Both the position numbers and the translations under genes were made by a program. From positions 35,172,625-35,236,624 of the forward strand of contig ML677343.1 in assembly GCA_007922305.1 (NCBI GenBank): DNA of 64,000 nucleotides, given 5' to 3'. The notes beneath the pieces were generated by a model. It saw only the letters and a list, made by a program, of their open reading frames with translations, had not been told where the DNA came from and ran no database searches. The stretch's first letter is position 1. Each line of letters starts with the position of its first letter. This document shows, piece after piece, positions 35,510 to 44,791 of this stretch. This stretch comes from Dermatemys mawii. Taxonomy: Eukaryota; Chordata; Testudines; Dermatemydidae.

Positions 35510-35690
35510 TGATGGGTTTCTTGCACTACTCTGTAAAGCATCTGTCTGGTACTGGACCCTGTCATGGACAGGGTAGAGTTATAGGAAGAGCTATACAATT
35601 AAATTAATGTAAATACAGATTTACAGGGTACTGGAGTAGATGAGCCATTGGTCTGATCAAGACTGTCAATTCTTATGTTATGTCTTTACT
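35510..35690 (+). repeat. CR1/L3-type tail split by a 49-bp insertion
   Basis: AAGCATCTGTCTGGTACTGG, then GTCATGGACAGGG, later TACTGGAGTAGATGAGCC and TTGGTCTGATC follow the wording of an old LINE tail. The text is interrupted by 35574-35622. Confidence 0.5.
35574..35622 (+). repeat. 49-bp copy of 34752-34800 with a 6-bp duplication
   Basis: Matches 34752-34800 at 47 of 49 positions in the same orientation. It is flanked by ACAGGG on both sides (35568-35573 and 35623-35628). No transposon termini are evident. Confidence 0.85.
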
Positions 35691-37194
35691 GTCCCATTGC
35701 CTACCTTGTGTTTTTTGTCCTATGGAGATGAGTTCCCAAACCAACTGATGATACTCTCCAAGGAAATGACTAGTGATTAAAGGTAACTAGTTTTAACATG
35801 CTGCCACGCAAATCCAAAGGTCCAAGGGCCAGGATGACAAGGGTATTTAGGTGCCTGAAGATACAGATCTGCAACAAGCAGAATTTACAAAAGAGCCCAA
35901 GTATGGGGCACATTTGTAAATTCTTCTAGGTGCTGAGCTACATTTTTAGGTATCTGAATAACTTTGTAAATCTGGCCTCAAGTGATTAACCCCTTCACTT
36001 ACCTGCACTATGGCTCTTGGCAAGGTTATCTATACTAGGCAAGGCATGGGGATACTTTGTCTCCAGTGTAAGGCAGGTTCAATCCTAAAATGCCAGGGTC
36101 TGCATTTTCCAACAAGCCTCTTCTTGCTCAATGAAATTTGTTTTGACTGCTGCTGGGGAAATTAAATGTACCTACAAAACCTTGCGGCAGAAATACTGAC
36201 ACTGATGCCCTGGATGAAGTTATGAAGTTTTCTCTGCTACCACTCTGTCGTCTTAGGAGCACAAAACTAAATTTTCCATCTGGAAATATAGTCTGCTATT
36301 GCCTTTAATTCTGCCTCCCCATTAATCTTGCTGAAAATATTTAATTGATGCTGAGGTTACCGGTTTTATAACCAAAGAAGGGGCATGGAAGTGAGAGGGA
36401 AGAGAAGTACCTTGGGGTGATAGATTAGCCACAGAGAGACAAAAGACTCACCAGAGCACTCAGAAGCTGGTAGAAGATGAATGCAAGTGTGTGGTGGGTA
36501 GTGAGCTCCTAGTAAGAGGGATTCCTGTTGTCCACTGTTTTTTAGCGTGGATCTTCTAATACTCAAAGAATTATGGTCTTGAATAGCGATGTGTTTTTGT
36601 TAATATCATCATTGCTGACCACAGACCTTGGCAGTAAGTCTGGCATTGTCATTGTGTTTCTGATCACGTTGTTTGTTGTTGTTGGTTTGTTTTTTTTTAA
36701 AGGAGATTCATTTAGTCAATGACTTAGTTTGGTTTGTTTTTACAAACTCAAGTTGTTGAAGATGTAAGTTTGCATTTGTGAATTTGGTACCATGGACTGA
36801 ATCCTCAGCTATGCTGAACTTGGGTTTCTCGCACTTAGTGCAGGTGAAAAAGGTGGATGTGGCTTTACCCAACTTTCTGCTCCTCTCATTCTTAGGCTCG
36901 CTGGGGACTGAAATAGCCCCTGAGGTAATTTAGAGCAGTGTGAGGGTTTCTCCTAAGTTACAGTGGCTGCAGAGGTCCCCTAAAGACTATTCTGCCAGTC
37001 AAGGATTGACCATAGCATCATGCACACTCGATGTGCCCCCTTCTGCTCCCTGTAAGCCCCCTCCCCACCTCTTTCTGTCTCTGTAAGGATATGTGTGTGT
37101 GTGTGTGTGTGATGGGGAGCAGATAGGGTAGAGCTGGCTACACCACTTTGTACCATCTGAAGAGTCCCCTGCATGGGGAAAGTACTTTGACCGC
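35691..37194. other. Unassigned; short GT microsatellite
   Basis: A (TG)n run of about 20 bases lies at 37091-37111. No exon or assignable repeat. Confidence 0.45.
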
Positions 37195-37202
37195 ATTCTA
37201 GG

Positions 37203-37352
37203 CACTGTTCCCTCTAAGGTGGCGCACACGGATCCTAAACCCCGCACACACGGCGAAACAGCGTGCACACACAAATTTGCACAGAAACACAAAAAATTAC
37301 ACAGAAGAAATGTTTTGCGCACACAGCCTGTCAAAAATTAGAGGGAACATTG
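37203..37352. mobile_element. Small hAT MITE with perfect 8-bp TSD
   Basis: 150 bp bounded by ATTCTAGG at 37195-37202 and 37353-37360. Ends CACTGTTCCCTCTAA and TTAGAGGGAACATTG are inverted repeats with one mismatch. The interior is rich in CACACA-type words. Non-coding. Confidence 0.88.
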
Positions 37353-37360
37353 ATTCTAGG

Positions 37361-38439
37361 GAAGCTTCCAGTCTCCTATGCACTGCCAGAGCAGTACAAC
37401 ATGATTGGAACAAGGATTTGAGGAAGAGGCCATATTGTCTTGCTACATTAGCAAATTTCAGATTAAAAGAAAGGTTGCAGCTGATGAGTTGTGCTAACAC
37501 AACCACGCTGCATTGCGGATGCAGGGCTAGTTCTACTCAACTACCGCTAGTCCTCCAGTGTTCTTCCACAATCTCCCTGCATGTGCCCAGAAAGGACAGA
37601 CAAGGTCTCTTAATTTACTGGGAAGGAATTAATAGAGTGGCCCAGCTTAGTGCAGTGCAAAGAACCTTTGTGTCAGGGATGTGTTTTTTGCTGTCCCTGT
37701 GAAACTCTGCCCAAATTTGGCCAAATTATTTGTTGTTTAAAAATTACAGTTCACCCATGTTCAGTAGAAACTTGCTAGCTTAACAGCTGAAATCTCTGAA
37801 TTCTGTCTGCCCTGGACATGTTTCAGCCTAGGGCTGAGCAGAACTTTCCTTACAATTGCATGTCTGGGCTGCTGCAGGCTATGTCATGTGTGGGCCCAGC
37901 TACTGGTACTGATGGAATGGAGACACACTGTTTCCTGTGATGGCTTGTGTTTGTAGGGAAAGTGACCTAGTGGTTAGGTCTTAGGCCTTTTGACAGGCAG
38001 AGGGGGGTTTTGGTAGGGGAACATGGGGCCTACAGTCTACCAGGCTCTTCAATTCCTGGCCAGTGGAAACTGCGGAGCCAGCACTCGGGGCGGGGGGAGC
38101 ACATACAGCTACCTAGCTGCACCTCCACCTAGGAACAACAGGGACAGGTAGCAACTTGCAGGGAGCTGCCCAATGTGAGCACCCCTGAATCTGGTACCTC
38201 AAAACCTCTCTCGTGTCCAAATTCTCTGCCCTGAACCCGCACCCAAACTCCCTCCCAGGGCGGCACCCACTCCCATGCCCCAGCCCCTCATCCTCTCCCA
38301 CACCCAAATTCCTTTCCTCTTAGTTAAGTGGAATTTTTCACTGATTGGCACCATCTCCACCCATTCTGCCAACATGCTGAATTAAAAAAAGCTTTTACTG
38401 TATCTTGTTTGCCTTTTTTCATTGCAGCTGCACATTGAG
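37361..38439. other. Unassigned, with GC-rich element fragment
   Basis: About 38020-38330 contains CCTGGCCAGTGGAAACTGCGG and C-rich words such as CCCGCACCCAAACTCCCTCC, the minus-orientation vocabulary of the GC-rich elements at 418-1448 and 62362-62925. It is a truncated relative. The rest is unassigned. Confidence 0.4.
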
Positions 38440-39180
38440 CAGAGGTCTGGGTCCCTTACCTGAGTTGATAGTTAATTTAGAACCGTGTAAGGCGTATGGG
38501 TAGTTTACATTTTTCATGTTGCTCATTCACCTAGCTTGTTTAGATCTCTTTGATCCTAACTAACCTAAATAACACTGAGTTATCTGCAAATTTTGCAATC
38601 TCTTTACTCACCTCCCTTTCCAGACCATTAATAAATATATTTAAACCCATACTGTACCAAATTCAGAACTTTGAGGTACCCTGCTGTAACCTTTTGCTAT
38701 GATAAAAATTGACTGTTTAGTCCTACTTGTTTTTTCTCTCTTTACTACCCAGTTTTTGATCCATTTAAAATATTATGCTTCTCATCCTATGAAGACTTAG
38801 CTTCTTTACTAACCTGTTGTGAGTGACCTTGAGAGACCTTTAGAAAGTCTAAATAATTAAGTCAACTGGTTCTCCTTTATCCATTACGTTATCAAAAAAA
38901 GGAAGAAATTAACGAGAGACTATGTTCTTTTGCAGAAACTGTGCTGCTTAGACCATATCATAATCTTCCAGATTTCTTCTTGTTCTATTTTTAATAGTTG
39001 TTTTGACCAGTTTATCAGGTATAGATGTAAGGTTTACTAGTCTGTAATTCCCTTGAACGTCCCTGGAGCCTTTTATAAATATGGATGCAACATTTGCTAC
39101 ACTCCAAACCTTTGGAACAGTAGCTGTTTTAAGTAAGTGATTGCATATTGGGGTTGTCACACTAGTACTTAAAGAAGTGA
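38440..39180 (-). mobile_element. CR1-type LINE fragment
   Basis: The minus-strand frame at 38948-39160 reads FIKGSRDVQGNYRLVNLTS, the decayed RT block seen in the CR1 at 10120-10210. Downstream antisense text with CTGCAAATTTTGCAATCT fits the FADD region near 38585. It is older than the 8836-11760 copy judging by its divergence. Confidence 0.75.
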
Positions 39181-39490
39181 AAGGGTGAGTCCTGGAAGTG
39201 TCAGTGTGGTTCAGACCAAAGTGTTTTGGAGAACTCTCTTTTGGGAGTTATGCATATTGCATAGATTAGACTCAAGTGTTAAAGGATCTGGATCCAAAAC
39301 AAGAGTTTTTGGAGCTCAGGGATCATATGCATGGCAAGGTTCAAATAAAAAAACTCCTCAATGCTACATTACACAACTGCAGTGACAGGTCTTAATCCCA
39401 GATAGAAACAAATGTTTCCATTTTGTCATTGGTTGTTTTTTCCCCCCCCCCCAGATTTTCTTTGAAGAACTCTTTTATGTCTGCTTGTAT
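39181..39490. other. No recognised feature
   Basis: Spacer before the gypsy element. It contains a C-run near 39443. Confidence 0.4.
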
Positions 39491-39494
39491 CTAT

Positions 39495-40139
39495 TGTGAC
39501 AAAGCTCTAAGTTTGTACTTGTGGGTCCTGCGCTTCCTGGCAGATTTAGGGGCCTCAGAAACTCATCTAGGCCCCAGAGTGACCTCCCTTTCTCAGTATA
39601 ATTGGCAAGAGTCACCACCTAGTGAGTTACCTTCATCACAGGCCAGTATGGAAGGTGGAAAAAAGGGAGGAGCCCGGGCCCGCCCTCTGCTCCGGGCTTC
39701 AGCCCAGGGACCCTAATAGTATCAGCTAAGATGGCTGACCTTTTATCCACAAAACACAATACAATTCCCTGGGCTACTTCCCCACAGCAGTCCCTGCTTC
39801 TTCAAACTCCACTTCACCCTTACCTCAGGGCCTCCTTCCTTTTGTATGATGTGTTGTCCACCACTCAGTCTCACCAACAGCACAACTTCCTCCCACAGCC
39901 ACCTGACTAACTGGGAGGTTTTTATCTGGTTTCAGCCAGTCCCTGATTGGCTTCAGGTGTCCCAATCAGGCTAGCTGTTTCTACTCCTTTCTAGAAGGTT
40001 CTTAATTGGCCCCAGGTGTCTTGATTGGCCTGGAATAGCCTTTGTTTGGCTATCCAGGGAACAAGGACCTGCACATCCTGAGGCTTATATAGCTGCCTTC
40101 CAGCACTCTCCTATACCCTTCTGGTCTGACTCCGTCACA
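39495..40139 (-). repeat. 3' LTR, full length (645 bp)
   Basis: Plus-strand text from TGTGACAAAGCTCTAAG to CTGACTCCGTCACA. On the minus strand it starts TGTGACGGAGTC and ends GCTTTGTCACA, so it has the TG...CA ends. A TATATAAG box on the minus strand lies at 40084-40091, about 50 bases in from the LTR start. Confidence 0.93.
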
Positions 40140-41444
40140 TATCCCTCCCCCATGCTCAACACCAAGGGGTTGGGCAACTTGGGTCGACATACAATGCACT
40201 CTTGATAAGCCATCTGCGTTGCCGTGGCGACTTCCGGCTCTGTGTTGTATGCGCAACTGGAAGAGTTGAAGGGATAAGAACCATCTAGTCACTCTCGCAT
40301 TTTTCTCCTTTTTCCGCTGCATCCACTGAAGAGGGGCATGGTCAGTCACGAGGGTAAACTGTCTACCAAGCAGGTAGTATCGCAGTGTTTCCATGGCCCA
40401 CTTAACGGCAAGGCATTCCCTCTCGACCACAGCATACTTCTGTTCCCTTGGGAGAAGTTTTCTACTGAGATAGAGGATTGGATGTTCTTCTTCCCCGACC
40501 ATCTGGGATAGGACAGCCCCTAGTCCAACTTCAGATGCGTCTGTCTGCAAGATGAACTCCTTAGTGAAATCTGTGGCTATAAGTACAGGGTCACTGCAAA
40601 GTGCTGTCCATAGATCTGTAAACGCCCTCTCTGCTGTGTCTGTCCATCGCACCGTCTCAGGTCCACGAGCTTTTATGAGATCAGTCAAGGCACTTGCCCT
40701 AGTGGCAAAATGGGGAATAAAGCGTCTATAGTACTGCACTACCCCCAAAAATGCCCGGACTTGTTTCTTGCGAACCGGTCGGGGCCAGTTTTGGATGGCC
40801 TCTAGTTTATTGAGTTGGGGTTTCACTACACCTCGTCCCACAATGTACCCCAGATACTTTGCCTCCGTTAATCCTATGGCACACTTTGCAGGGTTTGCGG
40901 TAAGGCCAGCACGCCTTAGGGTGTCTAGGACAGCTTCTACCTTTTCCAGGTGGGTTTCCCAGTCTGAGGTATGAATAACTATATCGTCGAGGTAGGCAGC
41001 TGCATAACCGGCATGGGGGCGCAATAGCTTATCCATAAGGCGCTGAAAGGTAGCTGGGTCCCCGTGTAGACCGAATGGAAGGACTGTATATTGAAACAGT
41101 CCCTCTGGGGTGGAGAAAGCGGTCTTTTCCTTTGCGTCTTCAGCAAGGGGGATTTGCCAGTACCCTTTAGTTAAATCCAGAGTGGTCAGGAAGCGGGCAT
41201 TTCTCAGTCGGTCCACTAACTCGTCTATCCGGGGTATAGGATATGCATCGAACTGGGACACTTCATTCAGCCGACGGAAATCATTGCAAAACCTTGTGGA
41301 GCCATCTGGTTTGGGTACTAGAACGATCGGGCTACACCACTGACTGTGGGACTCTTCAATTACCCCTAACTCCAACATTTTCTTTACTTCTGCTCTGATT
41401 TCTTCTCTTTTGGCCGCTGGCACTCGGTAAGGTCTCATCGTCAC
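40050..41444 (-). pseudogene. pol: Pol: reverse transcriptase and RNase H part
   Basis: A 464-codon open stretch in the same frame as the integrase upstream. RT motifs: LDLTKGYWQIPL with catalytic Asp90, LPFGL at 122-126, and YLDD at 151-154. RNase H: Asp302 (QTDAS), Glu343 (ERECLAVKW), Asp368 (VTDHAPL) and Asp411 (NADGLSR), so its four acidic residues are all present. The enzyme would copy element RNA into DNA and remove the RNA strand. The true protein does not begin at the apparent Met: similar-looking sequence continues upstream through two TGA codons into the integrase frame, so this is the C-terminal part of a broken polyprotein. The frame runs through the polypurine tract and ends about 90 bases inside the 3' LTR. 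Asp129 stands in a GLHGDPATFQ motif where Ala is usual. Confidence 0.92.
40140..40153 (-). other. Polypurine tract
   Basis: On the minus strand, ATGGGGGAGGGATA directly precedes the 3' LTR start TGTGACGG. It is the expected primer for plus-strand DNA synthesis. Confidence 0.85.
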
Positions 41445-41693
41445 CTTGGCCCCAGGGTTTGTAATGATGTGGTGATATGTCTCAGTTGTTCATCCTGGCC
41501 GAGATGAGAATACATCTTGGTTCCTGTTGATCATCTCAACCACCTCCTCTCTTTGGGCTGGTGTTAAGTCAGGAGATATCTTCACCTGCTCGGAGTTCTG
41601 GTTCTCCTGCAATGGGTCCTTGTGAGCAACTACACACGCTTCTTGGGTATGCCAGGGTTTTAGAAGGTTGATGTGATATATCTGCTCTTGTTT

Positions 41694-43160
41694 TCAACGT
41701 CCTGGTTGTCTCACCTTGTAATTCACTTCCCCAACAGGTTCGACTACTTCACAGGGCTCTTGCCAATGAGCCAACAACTTACTTTCGGCCGTGGGTACCA
41801 GTACCATTACTCGGTCACCAGGTTGGAACTGACGAACCTTGGCTTGACGGTTGTAGTAAGTTCTCTGGGCTTCTTGGGCCTTTTCTAGGTGCTCCCTCAC
41901 TATGGGAGTGACCCGGGCTATCCGGTCCCTCATTTGTAGCACATGTTCTATAACATTCTTCCCCTCACTTGGTTCCTCCTCCCAAATTTCCTTGGCTATG
42001 TCCAAGATGCCTCGGGGGTTGCGTCCATACAGTAGCTCAAAGGGGGAGAATCCAGTGGAAGCTTGGGGGACCTCACGGATGGCAAACATGAGGTACGGTA
42101 GTAGGTTGTCCCAGTCTTTCCCATCCTTGCTTACCACTTTTCTTATCATGGCCTTGAGGGTCCGGTTGAATCTTTCCACCAGACCATCAGTTTGTGGATG
42201 GTAAACTGAGGTCCGCAGGGTCTGGACATGGAGCAGGGAACACAGGTCCTTCATTAACTTGGACATGAATGGTGTTCCTTGGTCTGTGAGGATTTCTTTT
42301 GGCAGCCCTACCTGGGCGAAGATTGCCAATAATTCTTTGGCAATGTTCTTGGAGGCTGTGTTTCGTAAGGGGACAGCTTCTGGATATCTGGTTGCATAGT
42401 CTAGGATGACAAGCACATACTGATGGCCTCGGGTTGTTCTCTCTAGTGGTCCCACAAGCTCCATAGCGATCCGCTCAAACGGAACTTCAATGACCGGCAG
42501 GGGAACCAAAGGAGCTCTTAGATGTGGACGAGGGCTGTGCAGTTGACATTCAGGGCAGAAAGCACAGTACCGCCGGACATCTTCATGTACCCCCGGCCAG
42601 AAGAACCTGCGTAAGATTCGTGCCTGGATTTTCTCCACTCCCAGGTGTCCTCCAAAAAGGTGACTGTAAGCGAGGCTTAATATTGCCTTCTGGTGTTTCC
42701 GGGGCACAAGGAGCTGGTGTACCTCTTGCTCCTGCATTTGTATGACCTGGTATAGGAGATTCCTTTTTATCACAGAATAAGGCCCTGGCCCCCGGGCCTT
42801 TCCCTCTATAGGTACCCCATCTATTTCGGCCACCTCCTTCCTGGCGTTCTCATACCTTGGGTCTTCCATCTGGTCTTGTCCAAAAGTCTTTCTCTCGGGA
42901 CTTATCAGCCTAAATTCTGAGGGACCTATCTCTGCCCTCTCGCCTGGCTCTGAGAGGTTGGGGTTGGAACCAGTTTCTGACCCCTCTTCCATCTCAGGGC
43001 TCTCCCCTTCAGTTGCCTGTGTTCGTCTGCCTATACAGGCAGTCCTCTGTCCTTTCATCAGGATTCGGGTACCCAAGGCCTTGGCTGCCCTTCTTTCTCT
43101 TTTGGTCTTCCGACCTTTGCCTGGGACTGGGATATTTCTGCGAAAAATGGGAGGTGACAT
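41694..43160 (-). pseudogene. pol: Pol: integrase part
   Basis: An open stretch of 488 codons. It has an HHCC zinc domain (His167, His172, Cys202, Cys205), then the catalytic core with LTDQGTPF (Asp293) and TDGLVERFN (Glu329), 35 residues apart as in D,D35E integrases. The first catalytic Asp, expected in MDLVGPL, is Glu234 here (MELVGPL), which would probably abolish strand transfer. A GPY/F-like C-terminal region follows (PGDRVMVLVP, near 443). The frame closes at a TGA in a GR(stop)KQEQIYHINLLKPW context. The same frame continues to RT, which supports one polyprotein with integrase before RT. The N-terminal 90 residues are low-complexity and overlap the protease frame, so the start Met is arbitrary. 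Confidence 0.92.
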
Positions 43161-43738
43161 TCTGCCATGGAAGTCTCCCGAAGTTCGGGGAGCTCCCCTC
43201 CCTCCAGCTCCTCTGGTGGGAGCAAGTTCCCAAACCCAGGGAAATCTCTCCTTATGAGCACAGGGTATGGAAGGTTTGGGACTACACCTGCTTTCACCCC
43301 AATGACGTTTCCCTGAATTTCAATTTTTACTGGTATAATGGGATAGTAACTAACAGTCCCATGGATATAGGTTACCCTTGTACGCTTTGCCTGCATTAAC
43401 TGGCTGCGCTTCACTAATTTACCTGAGATTAGGGTGATAGCACTCCCAGAGTCTACGAGTGCTATGGTTTCTACCCCATTCAACTTTACCTGCCTTGTAT
43501 ATTTGTGTGGGGTGACTGCAACCCCTACAAGATTGAGTAGGCTGCAAGGGTCTGTTCCGTCCCCTAAGTTGCACTGCATTGGCTCTATGACATTGGGGCA
43601 CTGAGCAGCTATGTGCCCCAACTCCCCGCACCCGTAACACCTGTAATTGCTTCTAGTCACTCCCCTATCACGTGGGTTAGAGGTTTTAGTCCCAGGACCT
43701 CCCCCACTCAGGCCTTTCCCTTCCTTCTGGGTTCTCAA
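43058..43738 (-). pseudogene. Zinc knuckle and aspartic protease part
   Basis: An open stretch of 226 codons beginning at a TTG, not a proper start, because the upstream sequence is frame-shifted relative to gag. It contains a CCHC zinc knuckle CYGCGELGHIAAQC (34-47), the nucleocapsid signature that binds element RNA. A retropepsin motif LVDSGSAITLI follows (catalytic Asp96), and a flap-side block VLIRRDFPGF, where the second Gly of the usual LIGRDFP form is Arg. Immediately upstream is an in-frame TAG after GSPRW. It overlaps the apparent start of the integrase stretch by about 100 bases in another frame, so at least one frameshift separates protease and integrase. Confidence 0.88.
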
Positions 43739-43766
43739 CTGGTTTTCAACCTCCTCCTTCTACCAT

Positions 43767-44573
43767 CTAGGACTTCCCAGGGGTTTGGCTGCCTGACCCT
43801 CCAAGGTCGGGGTCAAATGTTTGATTAGTGAGGCCTTCCCGGGGTAGCTGGGTCAATTCCCTGGCTGTTATCCATCTTTCCACCAAGGCGATCGTTTCAT
43901 CGTAGGTGGACGGATCGTTCTGGCATACCCACTTTCGGAGATCTGGCGGCAGTCTCCGCATGTAATGGTCCAGGACCAAAGTCTCTAAAATCTCCTCCGG
44001 GCTGCATGCCTCAGGCCGTAACCATTTCCGAGCGAGGTGTATGAGGTCGAATAGTTGGGACCTCGGAGGTTTGTCCTCCCTGTATATCCACTCCTGGAAC
44101 CTCTGGGCCCGTACTGCTGTTGTCATCCCCGATCGCGCTAGGATCTCTGCCCTCAGTCGAGAATAGTCAGTGGCATCCTCAGTAGGCAGATCAGAGTAGG
44201 TCTTCTGGGCCTCTCCGCACAAAAAAGGGGCGAGAATGCTGGCCCACTGCTCCTGGGGCCATGCCTCCCGCTGAGCAGTCCTTTCAAATGAGAGGAGATA
44301 CGCCTCTACATCATCATCTACCGTCATTTTCGACAGACAGCCAGCAGCTCTCCATACTCGCGACCCCTCGGAACGTTGGTTTTTGGTGGTGAGGGCTTTC
44401 AGTTGATCTACCATGTTCCGCAAGAGGGCTCGATCCTGAGAGGCCTGCTCCATCAATAATTGGTTAGTCTCTTGTTGTACCCGCAGGGACTCCTGTTGTG
44501 CCATAGCCTGGGCTCGGGTGGCCTCCTGCTGGGCTGCAGTGGCTTGCAACAGTGCTTTTATTACGTCCTCCAT
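43767..44573 (-). CDS. gag: Gag with SCAN-like capsid domain
   Basis: A 268-codon frame starting at an ATG about 110 bases downstream of the 5' LTR. Residues 10-62 are rich in Gln, Glu and Ala and likely form a coiled coil. Residues 85-140 ([19 protein letters not shown]..., [11 protein letters not shown]) are a gypsy capsid N-terminal region. Residues 155-237 match the vertebrate SCAN domain in order: [40 protein letters not shown] and a final ETIALVERW helix. SCAN domains of zinc-finger proteins are held to derive from gag capsids of Gmr1-like elements. Gag would form the particle around element RNA. No stop interrupts this frame. The natural protein probably continued into the zinc knuckle, since the frame ends just before it. 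Confidence 0.9.
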   Translation of the reverse strand: MEDVIKALLQATAAQQEATRAQAMAQQESLRVQQETNQLLMEQASQDRALLRNMVDQLKALTTKNQRSEGSRVWRAAGCLSKMTVDDDVEAYLLSFERTAQREAWPQEQWASILAPFLCGEAQKTYSDLPTEDATDYSRLRAEILARSGMTTAVRAQRFQEWIYREDKPPRSQLFDLIHLARKWLRPEACSPEEILETLVLDHYMRRLPPDLRKWVCQNDPSTYDETIALVERWITARELTQLPREGLTNQTFDPDLGGSGSQTPGKS

Positions 44574-44664
44574 TGTGGTGAGAACACCTCCAAACCCGGT
44601 GCACCTTTTTTTTTTTTTTTAAATCTCTCCCTTTCTTCCGCTGCGCAGTGACTAAGTCAGAATA

Positions 44665-44681
44665 TCCCACCCCTGACACCG
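44665..44681 (-). other. Primer-binding site, tRNA-Leu type
   Basis: On the minus strand, CGGTGTCAGGGGTGGGA begins two bases after the 5' LTR end. It matches TGGTGTCAGGAGTGGGA, the complement of the 3' end of a vertebrate tRNA-Leu including CCA, at 15 of 17 positions. Confidence 0.7.
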
Positions 44682-44683
44682 GT

Positions 44684-44787
44684 TGTGACAAAGCTCCAAG
44701 TTTGTACTTGTGGGTCCTGCGCTTCCTGAGGCTGATATACCTGCCTTCCAGCACTCTCCTATACCCTTCTGGTCTAACTCCGTCACA
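44684..44787 (-). repeat. 5' LTR, internally deleted to 104 bp
   Basis: Retains the 45 bases equal to 39495-39539 and the 59 bases equal to 40081-40139 of the 3' LTR. The missing 541 bp are bounded by TCCTG in the 3' LTR at both edges. The TATA region reads TATATC instead of TATATAAG on the minus strand. Confidence 0.92.
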
Positions 44788-44791
44788 CTAT

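Larger units (their letters stand above)
39495..44787 (-). mobile_element. Gmr1-like Ty3/gypsy retrotransposon
   Basis: A 5293-bp LTR retrotransposon on the minus strand with target duplication CTAT (39491-39494 and 44788-44791). Going 5' to 3' on the minus strand it holds a shortened 5' LTR, a tRNA-Leu type primer site, gag, zinc knuckle and aspartic protease, integrase, reverse transcriptase with RNase H, a polypurine tract and a full 3' LTR. Integrase upstream of RT is the Ty1/copia arrangement, yet the RT (YLDD), the HHCC integrase and the 4-bp duplication are of Ty3/gypsy type. This defines the Gmr1-like group. The two LTRs differ at 4 of 104 comparable positions, suggesting a fairly young insertion. 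The copy is damaged: a frame change after gag, another between protease and integrase, two TGA stops between integrase and RT, and most of the 5' LTR is missing. Confidence 0.93.

Noticed and set aside
37091..37111. TG microsatellite as Z-DNA or regulatory element
   Set aside because: Short and ordinary; no other support.
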